From: Bradyrhizobium sp. CCGB01
Lineage (GTDB): Bacteria > Pseudomonadota > Alphaproteobacteria > Rhizobiales > Xanthobacteraceae
Reading direction: 5' to 3'
DNA: 64,000 nucleotides
Assembly (NCBI RefSeq): GCF_024199795.1
Contig: NZ_JANADK010000001.1
Coordinates: 7,688,001 to 7,752,000 of the forward strand
Shown here piece after piece: positions 1-8,191 of this stretch. Numbering within the stretch: the stretch's first letter is position 1; each line of letters starts with the position of its first letter. Made by a program: the position numbers and the translations under genes. The notes under the pieces were generated by a model. The model ran no database searches and was not told the DNA's origin. It saw nothing but the letters and a program-made list of their open reading frames with translations.

Positions 1-668
1 GCCTCTGCCGCCCGCTGAAGTGGGACGACGCGAAACAGTATGACCGCGGCAAGGTGATGACCGAGGAGATGCTGGAGGAAGGTCGCGACTTCGGCCGCTA
101 TCTCGACGTCGACGGCGACGGCATTCCCTATCGCACCTATCCCGGCACGCATCCGACCAGGGGCTCGTACTTCACCCGCGGCACCTCGCGTGACCGCTAT
201 GCGCGCTACTCCGAGGAAGGCTCGGTCTATGCCGACAACATGCAACGCCTCGTGCGCAAGTTCGAGACGGCGCAGGACCTGGTGCCACGTCCGCTGCAAG
301 CCAATGCGGAACGGCCGACCAAATACGGCGTGATCTATTTCGGCTCGACTTCACCTGCGATGGACGAGGCGATCGGCCTGCTCGAAGCACGCGGGCACCA
401 ACTCGACCGGATGCGCATCCGTGCCTTCCCGTTCCACTCGAGCGTGGCGAGCTTCCTCGCCGAGCACGATTTCGTCTACGTGGTCGAACAGAACCGCGAC
501 GCCCAGCTCCGTCAGCTCATCGTCAACGAGAACGGCATCGACCCTGTGCGCCTCGTGCCGATCGTGCACTATGACGGCACCCCGATCACCGCCCGATTCA
601 TCGCAAAAGCCATTGGCGACCACCAGGATCACCTCAAGGTGACCCCGCTCCGCAAGGCCGTGTCATGA
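1..668 (+). CDS. korA: 2-oxoacid:ferredoxin oxidoreductase alpha subunit, C-terminal part
   Basis: The reading frame is open from base 3 and runs in from the left edge, so only the last 221 residues are seen and the true start lies outside. The visible part matches the C-terminal domain of KorA/PorA-type subunits, including the GVIYFGSTSPAMDEAI block followed by a strand-rich segment ending VYVVEQNRDAQLRQL. The subunit pairs with the beta subunit to interconvert a 2-oxoacid (probably 2-oxoglutarate) plus CoA with acyl-CoA and CO2, using ferredoxin. The stop overlaps the next start as ATGA, so the two are translationally coupled. Assignment to 2-oxoglutarate rather than another oxoacid is inferred. 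Confidence 0.85.
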   Translation, partial: LCRPLKWDDAKQYDRGKVMTEEMLEEGRDFGRYLDVDGDGIPYRTYPGTHPTRGSYFTRGTSRDRYARYSEEGSVYADNMQRLVRKFETAQDLVPRPLQANAERPTKYGVIYFGSTSPAMDEAIGLLEARGHQLDRMRIRAFPFHSSVASFLAEHDFVYVVEQNRDAQLRQLIVNENGIDPVRLVPIVHYDGTPITARFIAKAIGDHQDHLKVTPLRKAVS

Positions 669-1720
669 CCTACATTGCAAAGCCGAAATTCCATCATCCG
701 GGCCTCAAGAAGAACGAGCTCGGCTACACGCATCGCGACTACGAGGGCAAGATCTCGACGCTGTGCGCCGGCTGCGGCCACGATTCGATCACCGCCTCGA
801 TCATCGAGGCCTGCTACGAGCTCTCGATCGAACCGCACCGGGTCGCGAAGATCTCCGGCATCGGCTGCTCGTCGAAGACGCCCGACTATTTCCTCGGCAA
901 TTCGCACGGCTTCAACTCGGTGCACGGCCGCATGCCCAGCGTGCTGACCGGCGCCAACCTCGCCAACCGCGATTTGATCTATCTCGGCGTCTCCGGCGAC
1001 GGCGATTCCGCCTCGATCGGCTTCGGCCAGTTCGCGCACTCGATCCGGCGCGGCGTCAACATGACCTATATCGTCGAGAACAACGGCGTCTACGGCCTGA
1101 CCAAGGGCCAGTTCTCGGCCACCGCCGACCGCGGCTCGAAGTCCAAGAAGGGCGTCACCAACACCGACAACGCGATCGATCTCGTCGCGATCGCGCTGCA
1201 ACTCGGCGCCACCTTCGTCGCGCGCTCGTTCTCCGGCGACAAGGCCCAGCTCGTGCCGCTGATCGCCGCCGCGATCCGCCACAAGGGCGCGTCCTTCATC
1301 GACGTCATCAGCCCCTGCATCGCCTTCAACAACCACGCCGGCTCGACCAAGAGCTTCGACTATGTGCGCGAGCACAACGACGCGGTGAACCGGCTCGACG
1401 TGCTGGTCGGCCGCGATCCCATCGCCGTCGATTACGCGCCGGGAACGGTGCAAATGGTCGAGCAGCACGACGGCAGCAAGATCGCGCTGCGCAAGATCGA
1501 CGCCGACTACGACCCGCACGACCGGCTCGGCGCGCAGACCTTCCTCGCGAGGCATGCCGCCAAGGGACAGATCGTCACCGGTCTGCTCTACGTCGATCCT
1601 GACGCGGAGGACCTGCACGAGCATCTCAACACGGTCGAGACGCCGCTCAACACGCTGGAGGCGGACACGCTGTGTCCGGGCTCGGCAGTGCTGGACAAGA
1701 TCAACGCCAGCCTGCGGTGA
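665..1720 (+). CDS. korB: 2-oxoacid:ferredoxin oxidoreductase beta subunit
   Basis: This 351-residue protein is the thiamine-diphosphate and iron-sulfur subunit of the KorAB complex. Its N-terminal LCAGCGHD motif (Cys34, Cys37) and later IGCSS contribute cluster ligands. GDGDSASIGFGQ (about 111-122) through ENNGVYGLT (about 138-146) is the TPP/Mg2+-binding fold. The ATG at 665 overlaps the korA stop, which fixes the start. Length and order (alpha then beta) are normal for the two-subunit form. It probably acts in the cytoplasm as a ferredoxin-linked alternative to 2-oxoglutarate dehydrogenase; the exact substrate cannot be read from sequence. Confidence 0.9.
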   Translation: MTYIAKPKFHHPGLKKNELGYTHRDYEGKISTLCAGCGHDSITASIIEACYELSIEPHRVAKISGIGCSSKTPDYFLGNSHGFNSVHGRMPSVLTGANLANRDLIYLGVSGDGDSASIGFGQFAHSIRRGVNMTYIVENNGVYGLTKGQFSATADRGSKSKKGVTNTDNAIDLVAIALQLGATFVARSFSGDKAQLVPLIAAAIRHKGASFIDVISPCIAFNNHAGSTKSFDYVREHNDAVNRLDVLVGRDPIAVDYAPGTVQMVEQHDGSKIALRKIDADYDPHDRLGAQTFLARHAAKGQIVTGLLYVDPDAEDLHEHLNTVETPLNTLEADTLCPGSAVLDKINASLR

Positions 1721-1726
1721 GGAATC

Positions 1727-1819
1727 CGTAGGGTGGACAAAGGCGCGCTTGCGCCGTGCCCACGAGCTGTCCCCGTAAGCGACTTTGGTGGGCACGCTTC
1801 CGCTTTGCCCACCCTACGG
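1727..1819. repeat. 93-bp intergenic inverted repeat, copy 1
   Basis: The element begins CCGTAGGGTGG and ends CCACCCTACGG. Its inner arms read GGCGCGCTTGCGCC and GGTGGGCACG...GCTTTGCCCACC, so each half is itself partly symmetric. A near-identical copy lies at 37866-37959, with the same outer and inner arms and a different central loop of about 25 bases. It sits just past the korB stop and downstream of the minus-strand gene ending at 1850, where it could fold in RNA and protect or terminate both convergent transcripts. That role is inferred. Confidence 0.85.
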
Positions 1820-1849
1820 CACTGCCCGTGCCGCAAGGAACGCGTCGCC

Positions 1850-2434
1850 TCAACCGACCCGCTCGGGCTGAGCCTCGGGCGCCGGCGCGGCCTCGTCCGC
1901 CTGGACCGGGCGTCCGGCACCCCAATATTGCTTGCAAGTCGCGAGCAATGTTTCGGTGTCCATGGTCAGGCCGCCCGCATTGACGATCACGCTGTCAGTG
2001 CCAAGCGCCTTGTTCAGCAGCGCCAAGGCCTGCGTGGCAAATCCTCCGGAGAATCGCTGGGCGATGAGGGGATCGACCTTGAGCACGACGAATTTCTGCG
2101 TGCGCTGCTCCCAGAGGAACACCTTCCGCACGGCACTCCAGGCGATGGTCTCGCCGGCGAGCCTGGTGTCGCGAATGCCGACACGGCTGATGAAGACCAC
2201 GGGCTGCCTGGCCGTGATCAGCCTCCAGAGCATCCTGCAGCTGGCAAGGCCGAAAAACACCGCACCGACATAGCAGATGGCGACCTGGGGCGTGGTGATG
2301 TTCTGGCCTTGCTGCCAACTATGCGCAAGCCCGGCGCAGAGCAGCGTCAGCAGCAGGCTGCCGCCGAAGAGCATCAGCAGCCGGGCCCGGGAATAGCCGA
2401 TCGCGAGATTGGGCAGGTTCTGACTTTCGGACAT
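1850..2434 (-). CDS. STM3941-like two-helix membrane protein
   Basis: This 194-residue protein has two likely membrane helices (about 19-38 and 50-72) followed by a cytoplasmic domain rich in strands. The order of helices, a GIRD motif (about 86-89) and a WSAVRKVFLWE segment resembles the STM3941 family of unknown function, which looks like a PH-type membrane-anchored domain. It has a paralogue in this window at 10435-11076 with the same layout (FGLASCRMLWRL against FGLVTSRLIWLL, VGIRDTRL against YGIRDLRI). The tail is Ala/Pro/Glu-rich. It stands alone, convergent with korB. No function is assigned. Confidence 0.65.
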   Translation of the reverse strand: MSESQNLPNLAIGYSRARLLMLFGGSLLLTLLCAGLAHSWQQGQNITTPQVAICYVGAVFFGLASCRMLWRLITARQPVVFISRVGIRDTRLAGETIAWSAVRKVFLWEQRTQKFVVLKVDPLIAQRFSGGFATQALALLNKALGTDSVIVNAGGLTMDTETLLATCKQYWGAGRPVQADEAAPAPEAQPERVG

Positions 2435-2634
2435 TTTTCACCGCCTCCAGCCATTTGCGACAACCTGGGGTCACTCCGCGCCCCCTCCTGTGCAAGGGTT
2501 AAGCCTGGAACCTTGCGCGAGGCTGCCGGAGGAAGTGCAGATGAACGCACGGTGTGCGGCTTGCGACTAACCGGCAAAAGGCCCCCCACCCGCCCGGTGC
2601 GGGCCCGTCAACGGCCAAAATGCCCGGTGTGATC

Positions 2635-3255
2635 ATGAAGCTTGCCGTCATCCTTCCGCTTGCCCTCGTGGCTTTCATCGGCGTCGCCCGGGCCGAGGAA
2701 GCCGACGATATCCGCGAGGCGAGCAAGGCCGAGGCCGAGACCTTCAACGCGCGGATGTATGCCGGACCGCCCGGCAGCAAGGCCTATGCCTGCTTCGTCC
2801 GCCGCTACGATGCCGCGCATCTGGCGCGGCATCCGAAGCAGAAGGTCGCTTCGATGAAGCTGCTGGTCTCGGGGGAGACCTACGAAGCAGACATGCAGCT
2901 GCACAACTCCTTCCGGATTGGCTTCCAATACCGCCACCGCAGCGGCGATTTCGACTCTAGCGGCTCTTGTCACCACACCGTGCTGACCAAGGACGGCAGC
3001 GAGGTGCGCCTCGGCTGCGGCGTCGATTGCGAGGGCGGCGGCCTCGGTATTGCGCTGTCGAAGGACGACAAATCTGCCATCGTGCGGCTGGAAAGCATCA
3101 GGGTCTGGCTGCACAACAAGGCGACTGAAGCCGACGACCGGGCCCTGGTCGCCGGCAGCGATGATGGGATTTTCCGCCTCGAGCGGACTGACAACAGCGA
3201 GTGTGCTGCGCTTGCATACGACCGCAAGGAACTCGCCGTGCTCCGCCACAAGTGA
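2635..3255 (+). CDS. Secreted protein of unknown function
   Basis: With the ATG at 2635 the product is 206 residues and opens with a good Sec signal peptide (MKLAVILPLALVAFIGVARA, cleavage about residue 20). An in-frame ATG at 2620 would add five residues; neither has a strong ribosome binding site. The mature part has several cysteines (CFVRRYD, SGSCHH, RLGCGVDCEGGG, SECAAL) that could pair in the periplasm. The Gly-rich GCGVDCEGGGLGIAL patch is its most distinctive segment. I do not recognise the family. It precedes the DsrE gene by 87 bases, with a palindromic repeat between, so co-transcription is uncertain. Confidence 0.6.
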   Translation: MKLAVILPLALVAFIGVARAEEADDIREASKAEAETFNARMYAGPPGSKAYACFVRRYDAAHLARHPKQKVASMKLLVSGETYEADMQLHNSFRIGFQYRHRSGDFDSSGSCHHTVLTKDGSEVRLGCGVDCEGGGLGIALSKDDKSAIVRLESIRVWLHNKATEADDRALVAGSDDGIFRLERTDNSECAALAYDRKELAVLRHK

Positions 3256-3282
3256 TATGCGTCCGGCAAAGTCATTGCTTGC

Positions 3283-3327
3283 GCATGATCTTTTCGGAAA
3301 ACCGCGTCACACTTTTCCGGATCATGC
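3283..3327. repeat. Rhizobiales GCATGATC palindrome
   Basis: GCATGATC at 3283-3290 and GATCATGC at 3320-3327 form the outer arms. TTTTCGGAAAA and CTTTTCCGGA continue the pairing inwards around a short loop. Elements of this pattern are very common between genes in Bradyrhizobium and relatives (recalled, not searched). It ends 15 bases before the DsrE start codon, so it lies in that gene's leader. Confidence 0.8.
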
Positions 3328-3342
3328 TTGGGGGAGATCGTC

Positions 3343-3807
3343 ATGAACCGCCGGAACATCTTGTGGAGCACCGTCTCGGCGCTGGGCGCGGCGTTTGCCG
3401 CCTCGCGCGCCAAAGCTGCCACTGAAAAGGCTGCGATTGAAACCACCAGGTCGGACAAGCTGAAGGTCGTCTATCACCTCGCCGACGCCGAGAAGGTCAA
3501 TTTCGTGCTCGGCAACATCCAGAACCATCTCGACGGTGTCGGCGGTCCCGATCATGTGACGATCGCGCTGGTGATCCACGGGCTGGCGCTGAAGGCATTT
3601 CACCGGGCGCAGGCCAATCCCGATGTCAGCAAGCGTGTCGGCGATTTCTCGAAGAACGGCGTCGAGCTCGCGGCGTGCGGCAACACGATGAAGGCGCAGA
3701 GCGTCACGCTGGCGGATTTGCTGCCGGGGTTTGTCAGCGCGGAGAAGGGCGGCGTGGTCCGTTTGGCCGAGTTGCAGTCGCAGGGTTATCTGTATCTGCG
3801 GCCTTAG
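3343..3807 (+). CDS. Exported DsrE-family protein
   Basis: The 154-residue product starts MNRRNILWSTVSALGAAFAA, a twin-arginine-like signal sequence, so it is probably exported folded. The remainder (about residues 33-150) matches the DsrE/YchN fold: KVVYHLADAEKVNFVLGNIQNH, a central VTIALVIHG strand, and the ACGNTMK motif carrying the conserved cysteine of the family. Such proteins are linked to sulfur transfer, but the periplasmic single-gene versions have no settled role. The ATG at 3343 is chosen because GGGGGA lies 7 bases upstream; a TTG at 3328 falls inside the palindromic repeat arm and is less likely. Confidence 0.75.
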   Translation: MNRRNILWSTVSALGAAFAASRAKAATEKAAIETTRSDKLKVVYHLADAEKVNFVLGNIQNHLDGVGGPDHVTIALVIHGLALKAFHRAQANPDVSKRVGDFSKNGVELAACGNTMKAQSVTLADLLPGFVSAEKGGVVRLAELQSQGYLYLRP

Positions 3808-3832
3808 GCGCTGAAGTTTTCCGTTCCCCCGC

Positions 3833-3883
3833 TTGACTTACCCATAACTCTACGGTTATGGGTTAATCCATAACTTATGGATT
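3833..3883 (+). promoter_or_regulatory. Promoter with double palindromic operator for the ArsR-type regulator
   Basis: CCCATAAC-N6-GTTATGGG (3841-3862) is a perfect 8-bp inverted repeat. AATCCATAA-C-TTATGGATT (3865-3883) is a perfect 9-bp inverted repeat just downstream. A TTGACT hexamer at 3833-3838 could be the -35, which puts the first operator over the spacer and -10. ArsR-family repressors bind such AT-rich dyads and commonly repress their own operon, so autoregulation is likely. Which palindrome is bound is not known. Confidence 0.7.
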
Positions 3884-3894
3884 ATGGATTTCGC

Positions 3895-4218
3895 ATGTCC
3901 GCCGCGCACGATCTTCTGTTCAGGACGCTCGCCGACCCCACCCGGAGGGCGATCTTCGAGCGGCTGTGCCGGGAGGGCGAGCAGACGGTCGGGGCACTGA
4001 CGGCGCGATCCGGCGTTTCCCAGCCGGCGGTCTCGAAACATCTCGGCGCGCTCAAGCTCGCCGGGCTGGTGCGCGACCGCCATGAAGGACGCCAGACCCA
4101 TTACAGCGCGCAGCCCGGCGCGCTCAATCCGCTGATCGACTGGACCGGCCAGATGGCCGGCTTCTGGCAGAACCGGCTCGATGCCCTCGACGATCTCCTG
4201 AAGAGGATGGACCAATGA
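3895..4218 (+). CDS. ArsR/SmtB-family transcriptional regulator
   Basis: With the ATG at 3895 this is a 107-residue winged-helix protein. The segment LFRTLADPTRRAIFERL leads into the recognition helix GVSQPAVSKHLGALKLAGLV and the wing DRHEGRQTHYS, the signature of the SdpR-like ArsR subgroup. There are no cysteine metal ligands, so metal sensing is unlikely. An upstream in-frame ATG at 3877 lies inside the operator palindrome, so the later start is preferred, although no clear ribosome binding site is seen for either. Its stop overlaps the start of the SRPBCC gene as ATGA, the usual pairing for this subgroup. Confidence 0.85.
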   Translation: MSAAHDLLFRTLADPTRRAIFERLCREGEQTVGALTARSGVSQPAVSKHLGALKLAGLVRDRHEGRQTHYSAQPGALNPLIDWTGQMAGFWQNRLDALDDLLKRMDQ

Positions 4219-4646
4219 CTGAAGCAGCAACCGAAACACGTTCCGTCGTCGTCGAGCGCGAATTTGCCTTTCCCGCCGAGCGGATCTGGCGCGCGCTGAC
4301 GCAGCCGCATCTGATCGAGGAATGGCTGATGAAGAACGACTTCAAGCCATCGGTCGGTCATCGCTTCAATCTTCGCGGCGAATGGGGCGGCGTGCTGGAC
4401 TGCGAGGTGCTCACCATCGAGCCGCAGCGCGCGCTCGCCTATACCTGGAATTTCTCGCATGAGGACGCGGCGTTCGATCTGAAGAGCGTCGTGACCTTCA
4501 CGCTGACCCCGACGAGCGCAGGCACGCATTTGCGCGTCGAGCAGGCCGGTTTCAGCCCGACGCAGAAGCAGGCCTATGGCGGCGCGCATGCCGGGTGGAA
4601 GCAGTTTTTCGCCAAGCTGGACGAAGTGCTGGCGCGGGCTGAATAG
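4215..4646 (+). CDS. SRPBCC (AHSA1-like) domain protein
   Basis: The 143-residue protein fits the START/Bet v1-like AHSA1 family along its whole length: VEREFAFPAERIWRALTQPHLIEEWLM at the N-terminus, a central NFSHEDAAFDLKSVVTFTLTP, and the C-terminal helix AGWKQFFAKLDEVL. These proteins have a hydrophobic cavity for a small ligand. When coupled to an ArsR regulator they are usually stress- or ligand-linked, but the ligand is unknown. It overlaps the regulator by four bases and is the second gene of the operon. Confidence 0.85.
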   Translation: MTEAATETRSVVVEREFAFPAERIWRALTQPHLIEEWLMKNDFKPSVGHRFNLRGEWGGVLDCEVLTIEPQRALAYTWNFSHEDAAFDLKSVVTFTLTPTSAGTHLRVEQAGFSPTQKQAYGGAHAGWKQFFAKLDEVLARAE

Positions 4647-4690
4647 CTCGCTCGCCGAGATTCATTCGATCATCTCAAGAGGAGGTTTCA

Positions 4691-4909
4691 TTGACCGGGA
4701 ACATGTGGGTTCGGCAGATCCATCGCTGGCTGTCCATCGCTTTCACGCTCGCCGTCATCGCGAACATTGTTGCCCTGACGCTGCAAATCCAGGCCACGTG
4801 GATCGGGCTGCTGGCATTCGTCCCGCTGATTCCGCTGCTCGCGACCGGGCTCTACATGTTCGCGCTGCCCTATGTCAGCCGCCGCAGCGGCGCGCGGCAA
4901 GAGGCGTGA
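4691..4909 (+). CDS. Small two-helix membrane protein
   Basis: This 72-residue protein starts with TTG at 4691, supported by a strong GGAGG at 4681 six bases upstream. It has two membrane helices (about residues 13-33 and 37-60). The N-terminus WVRQIHRWLSIAFTL recalls the first helix of PepSY-type membrane proteins, but it is too short to be one. It lies 44 bases after the SRPBCC gene and 2 bases before the DUF1801 gene, so it is part of the same operon. Function unknown. Confidence 0.7.
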   Translation: MTGNMWVRQIHRWLSIAFTLAVIANIVALTLQIQATWIGLLAFVPLIPLLATGLYMFALPYVSRRSGARQEA

Positions 4910-4911
4910 TC

Positions 4912-5355
4912 ATGAAGAAGGCTGTGACCGCGAAGACAAGCAGCACGACGAAGACGGACGGCGCTTCGCCGTCCAGGCTGATCGACGGCAGGATCAAGGA
5001 GCTCGGCGACTGGCGCGGCGAAATGCTGGGGCGAATCCGCGGCCTGATCAAGCAGGCCGATCCCGATGTCGTCGAGGAGTGGAAATGGCGCGGCGTTCCC
5101 GTCTGGGAGCATGACGGCATCATCTGCACCGGCGAGACCTACAAGGCCGTCGTGAAGCTGACGTTTGCCAAGGGTGCGGCGCTGGACGATCCGGCCGGCC
5201 TGTTCAATTCGAGCCTCGAGGGAAATGTTCGGCGCGCGATCGACATTCGCGAAGGCGAAAAGATCAACGAGAAGGCGTTGAAGGCGCTTATTCGCGCGGC
5301 GATAGACCTTAACGCGTCCAAGGCCAGGAAGAAGCCCGCAAAGCGTTCGGCGTAG
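4912..5355 (+). CDS. DUF1801-domain protein
   Basis: The product is 147 residues from the ATG at 4912 (GAGG at 4901); an in-frame GTG at 4906 is possible. After a Lys/Thr/Ser-rich, probably disordered leader (1-22) it carries the DUF1801/YdhG-like fold: LGRIRGLIKQADPDVVEEWKWRG, VPVWEHDGIICTGETYKAVVKLTF, then a Lys-rich C-terminus. Members are small cytosolic proteins of unknown biochemistry. It is the last gene of the ArsR-led operon and converges with spoVR, 7 bases apart. Confidence 0.75.
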   Translation: MKKAVTAKTSSTTKTDGASPSRLIDGRIKELGDWRGEMLGRIRGLIKQADPDVVEEWKWRGVPVWEHDGIICTGETYKAVVKLTFAKGAALDDPAGLFNSSLEGNVRRAIDIREGEKINEKALKALIRAAIDLNASKARKKPAKRSA

Positions 5356-5362
5356 ACGGGCC

Positions 5363-6898
5363 TCAGGCCACCGCCGGGATCGGACGCGGGCTCACGACAT
5401 ATTCGCGCAAGACCTTGTCGTTGGCATCGACCTCGATCAGCGAGACGTCGTAGGTCCAGAGATCGGCGAGGTGCTGGAGCACGCGTTTGGCGTCGGTCTC
5501 GTTGAGCTGCGAGCCCTTGATGACGCGGTGATGCAGGACCAGCCGGCGGTCGCCGGAGAGATCGACATCGACCACCTCGATATTGGCGTCGATGTAGCCG
5601 ACGTCGTGCTGCCGGGCCAGCTCGCGGCGGACGCGGCGGAAGCCGCGCTCGTCGTGGATGGCATCGACCCGGATGCCGGCGCGCTCTTCGGGATCGTCGT
5701 GCAGATGGAACATGCGGAGTTGCCGCATCAGTTTCGGGCTCAGGAACTGGGCGATGAAGCTTTCGTCGCGGTAATTGGCCCAGACGTCGCGCAGCACGCC
5801 CATGACGTCGTTCTTGCCGGCGATATCAGGGAACCACTCGCGGTCCTCGTCCGACGGATTGGTGACGATACGCTCGATGTCCTGCATCATGGCAAAGCCA
5901 AGCGCATAGGGGTTGAAGCCGGAGAAGCGCTGATCGTCGAATTCAGGCTGGAACACCACGTTGGTGTGCGATCCCAGGAATTCGAGGAAGTTGCCGTCGC
6001 TGATGCGGCCCTGCTGATGCAGCTGGGTCATGATGCGATAGTGGACGTAGGTTGCCGTCCCCTCGTTCATCACCTTGGTCTGGCTCTGCGGATAGAAATA
6101 TTGCGCGATGTGGCGGACGATACGCAGGAGCTCGCGCTGCCAGGGCGCCAGCCGCGGCGCACTCTTCTCCAGGAAGTAGAGCAGGTTTTCCTGCGGCAGG
6201 CCGAGCAGCTTGCGGCGCCGCTCGACGCTGAGCACAGCGCGGGTCTTGCTCTTCCCGGCCGGCACGGTGCGCCAGAGGTCGTTGAAAACCTCCTCTTCGT
6301 GCTGGCGGCGGCGCCCTGCCCGCTTCTCCTCGGCGCGCAGGTCCAGCGTCTTCTTGCCGGGATAGCGGTCGATGCCGTGCGACATCAGCGCATGCGCGGC
6401 GTCGAGCGTGCGCTCGACCTCGGTGCGGCCGTAACGATCCTCGCACTGCATGACGTAGTTCTTGGCGAAATCCAGGTAGTCGAGAATGCCTTCCGCATCG
6501 GTCCACTGCTTGAACAGGTAATTGTTCTTGAAGAAGTGGTTATGACCGAACGCGGCGTGCGCGATCACCAGCGTCTGCATCGTCGCCGTGTTCTCCTCCA
6601 TGAGGTAGGAGATGCAGGGCGAGGAGTTGATCACGATCTCATAGGCGAGGCCCATCAGGCCCTTGCGGTACGACGCCTCGTGATACGCAAAATGCTTGCC
6701 GAACGACCAGTGCTTGTAGAACAGCGGCATGCCGACGGACGAGTAGGCATCCAGCATCTGCTCGGCCGTGATCACCTCGATCTGGTTCGGATAGACGTCG
6801 AGCCCGAGATCCTTCAATGCCACCTCCTCGCAGGCATCGGTGATGCGCTGCAAGGTGTGGAAATCCCAATCGGCGCCTTCGAACAAGCGTTCCGTCAT
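5363..6898 (-). CDS. spoVR: SpoVR-family protein
   Basis: A 511-residue protein of normal SpoVR length. Family marks include the N-terminal DWDFHTLQRITDACEEVA, the WSFGKHF segment, NSSPCISYLMEENT, and HAAFGHNHFFKNN with clustered histidines. The second half has the NEGTATYVHYRIM and NPYALGFAMMQDIERI blocks. In Proteobacteria this gene follows prkA and yeaH, and the three belong to the stationary-phase/general-stress response; the biochemical role is still unknown. The ATG overlaps the yeaH stop by four bases. Expression is expected from the EcfG promoter upstream of prkA. Confidence 0.92.
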   Translation of the reverse strand: MTERLFEGADWDFHTLQRITDACEEVALKDLGLDVYPNQIEVITAEQMLDAYSSVGMPLFYKHWSFGKHFAYHEASYRKGLMGLAYEIVINSSPCISYLMEENTATMQTLVIAHAAFGHNHFFKNNYLFKQWTDAEGILDYLDFAKNYVMQCEDRYGRTEVERTLDAAHALMSHGIDRYPGKKTLDLRAEEKRAGRRRQHEEEVFNDLWRTVPAGKSKTRAVLSVERRRKLLGLPQENLLYFLEKSAPRLAPWQRELLRIVRHIAQYFYPQSQTKVMNEGTATYVHYRIMTQLHQQGRISDGNFLEFLGSHTNVVFQPEFDDQRFSGFNPYALGFAMMQDIERIVTNPSDEDREWFPDIAGKNDVMGVLRDVWANYRDESFIAQFLSPKLMRQLRMFHLHDDPEERAGIRVDAIHDERGFRRVRRELARQHDVGYIDANIEVVDVDLSGDRRLVLHHRVIKGSQLNETDAKRVLQHLADLWTYDVSLIEVDANDKVLREYVVSPRPIPAVA

Positions 6899-8178
6899 GG
6901 AGCGGCTTTCTCCTGAGCAGTTTCGCGGCGCTGGAACAGATCGTGGAACACCGGGAAGATCTCGCTGCGCTCGCTGACCTTGCGCATCGAGAGTGGTGCG
7001 CCGCTGTTGCGCAGGCGATCGTAGAGGGTCCAGAGCGAGGAGTCGGAGAGATCGAAGGCGCTGCCGCCGGACTCCCCGACCTCGAGATAGGCGAAGAACT
7101 GGCAGACCGGCAGGATCTTGTCGGTCAGCAGCATGCCCGTGAGCTCGCCGTCGGAATAGGAATTGTCGCCGTCGGAGGCTTGCGCGGCGTAGATGTTCCA
7201 GTCCGACGGGTTGAAGCGCTCCCGCACGATCTCGTGCATCGCGTGGAGCGCGCTGGAGACCAGCGTGCCGCCCGAGGCCGGGCCGTAGAAGAAGGTCTGC
7301 TCGTCCACCTCCTCGGCGCGGTCGGTGTGGCGGATGAAGACGATCTCGACATGCTTGTAGCGGCGCTTCAGGAACACGTAGAGCAGCATGTAGAAACGCT
7401 TGGCCAGATCCTTCATGTGCTCGGACATCGAGCCGGACACGTCCATCAGGCAGAACATCACCGCCTGCGCGACGGGCTTGGGCACGGTCTCGAAGCGGCG
7501 ATAGCGGATGTCCAGGGGATCGATGAAGGGAATCCGCTTGGTCTTCGCCATCAGCTTTTCGAGCTGGGCGAGCAGCACCACACGCTCGTCCTCGTCGGTG
7601 CAGGCCGCGATCGCGGCTTCCAGCTCCTCGATCTCCTCCTTGCGCGGACGCTTGAGCGCGATGCGGCGCGCAAGCGCGAGCTTCACTGTCCGGCTCACGG
7701 AGATGTTGGCGGGCGAGCCGGAGGTGGTGTAGCCGGCGCGCTGGATGCCCTCGCTCTCGGTCTGCGCGATCTTGCGCTTGGCAAGATCGGGCAGTTCGAG
7801 GTCGTCGAGGAAGAGATCGACGAACTCGTCGCGGGAGAGGACGAAGCGGAAAGCGTCCTCGCTGTCCCCTTCGCCAGGACCGGAATCCTTGGCGCTGCCC
7901 TGGCCGGAGCGCTGGAGATAGTCGCCCTCGATGAACTTCTTGTTCCCGGGCAATACCATGTCGCGCGTTCCGCCTTCACGGCGGAAACGCGGCTCGTGCA
8001 TGCCGTCGAGCGGTATGGTGACCTCACCACCCTCCAGGACGTCCTTGATGTCGCGTTCCTGCGAGGTCTTCTTGACGGCGCCCTGCACCAGGGATTTGGC
8101 CCGACGCAAGAACCGCTGCCGGTTCTCGAGACTCTTGCCGCCTGGATTCAGGCGCCTGTCAATAATGTGAATCGGCAC
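6895..8178 (-). CDS. yeaH: YeaH/YhbH-family (DUF444) protein
   Basis: This 427-residue protein begins with the typical MPIHIIDRRLNPGGKSLENR and ends in a von Willebrand A-like domain. The MIDAS-like stretch is MFCLMDVSGSMSEHMKD, followed by RHTDRAEEVDEQTFF and a SGGT loop. The middle is charged. It lies 13 bases after prkA and overlaps spoVR. The family travels with PrkA kinase and SpoVR, and probably acts as an adaptor or target of the kinase; that is inference from gene context. Confidence 0.92.
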   Translation of the reverse strand: MPIHIIDRRLNPGGKSLENRQRFLRRAKSLVQGAVKKTSQERDIKDVLEGGEVTIPLDGMHEPRFRREGGTRDMVLPGNKKFIEGDYLQRSGQGSAKDSGPGEGDSEDAFRFVLSRDEFVDLFLDDLELPDLAKRKIAQTESEGIQRAGYTTSGSPANISVSRTVKLALARRIALKRPRKEEIEELEAAIAACTDEDERVVLLAQLEKLMAKTKRIPFIDPLDIRYRRFETVPKPVAQAVMFCLMDVSGSMSEHMKDLAKRFYMLLYVFLKRRYKHVEIVFIRHTDRAEEVDEQTFFYGPASGGTLVSSALHAMHEIVRERFNPSDWNIYAAQASDGDNSYSDGELTGMLLTDKILPVCQFFAYLEVGESGGSAFDLSDSSLWTLYDRLRNSGAPLSMRKVSERSEIFPVFHDLFQRRETAQEKAAP

Positions 8179-8191
8179 TTTTTCATCCGCC

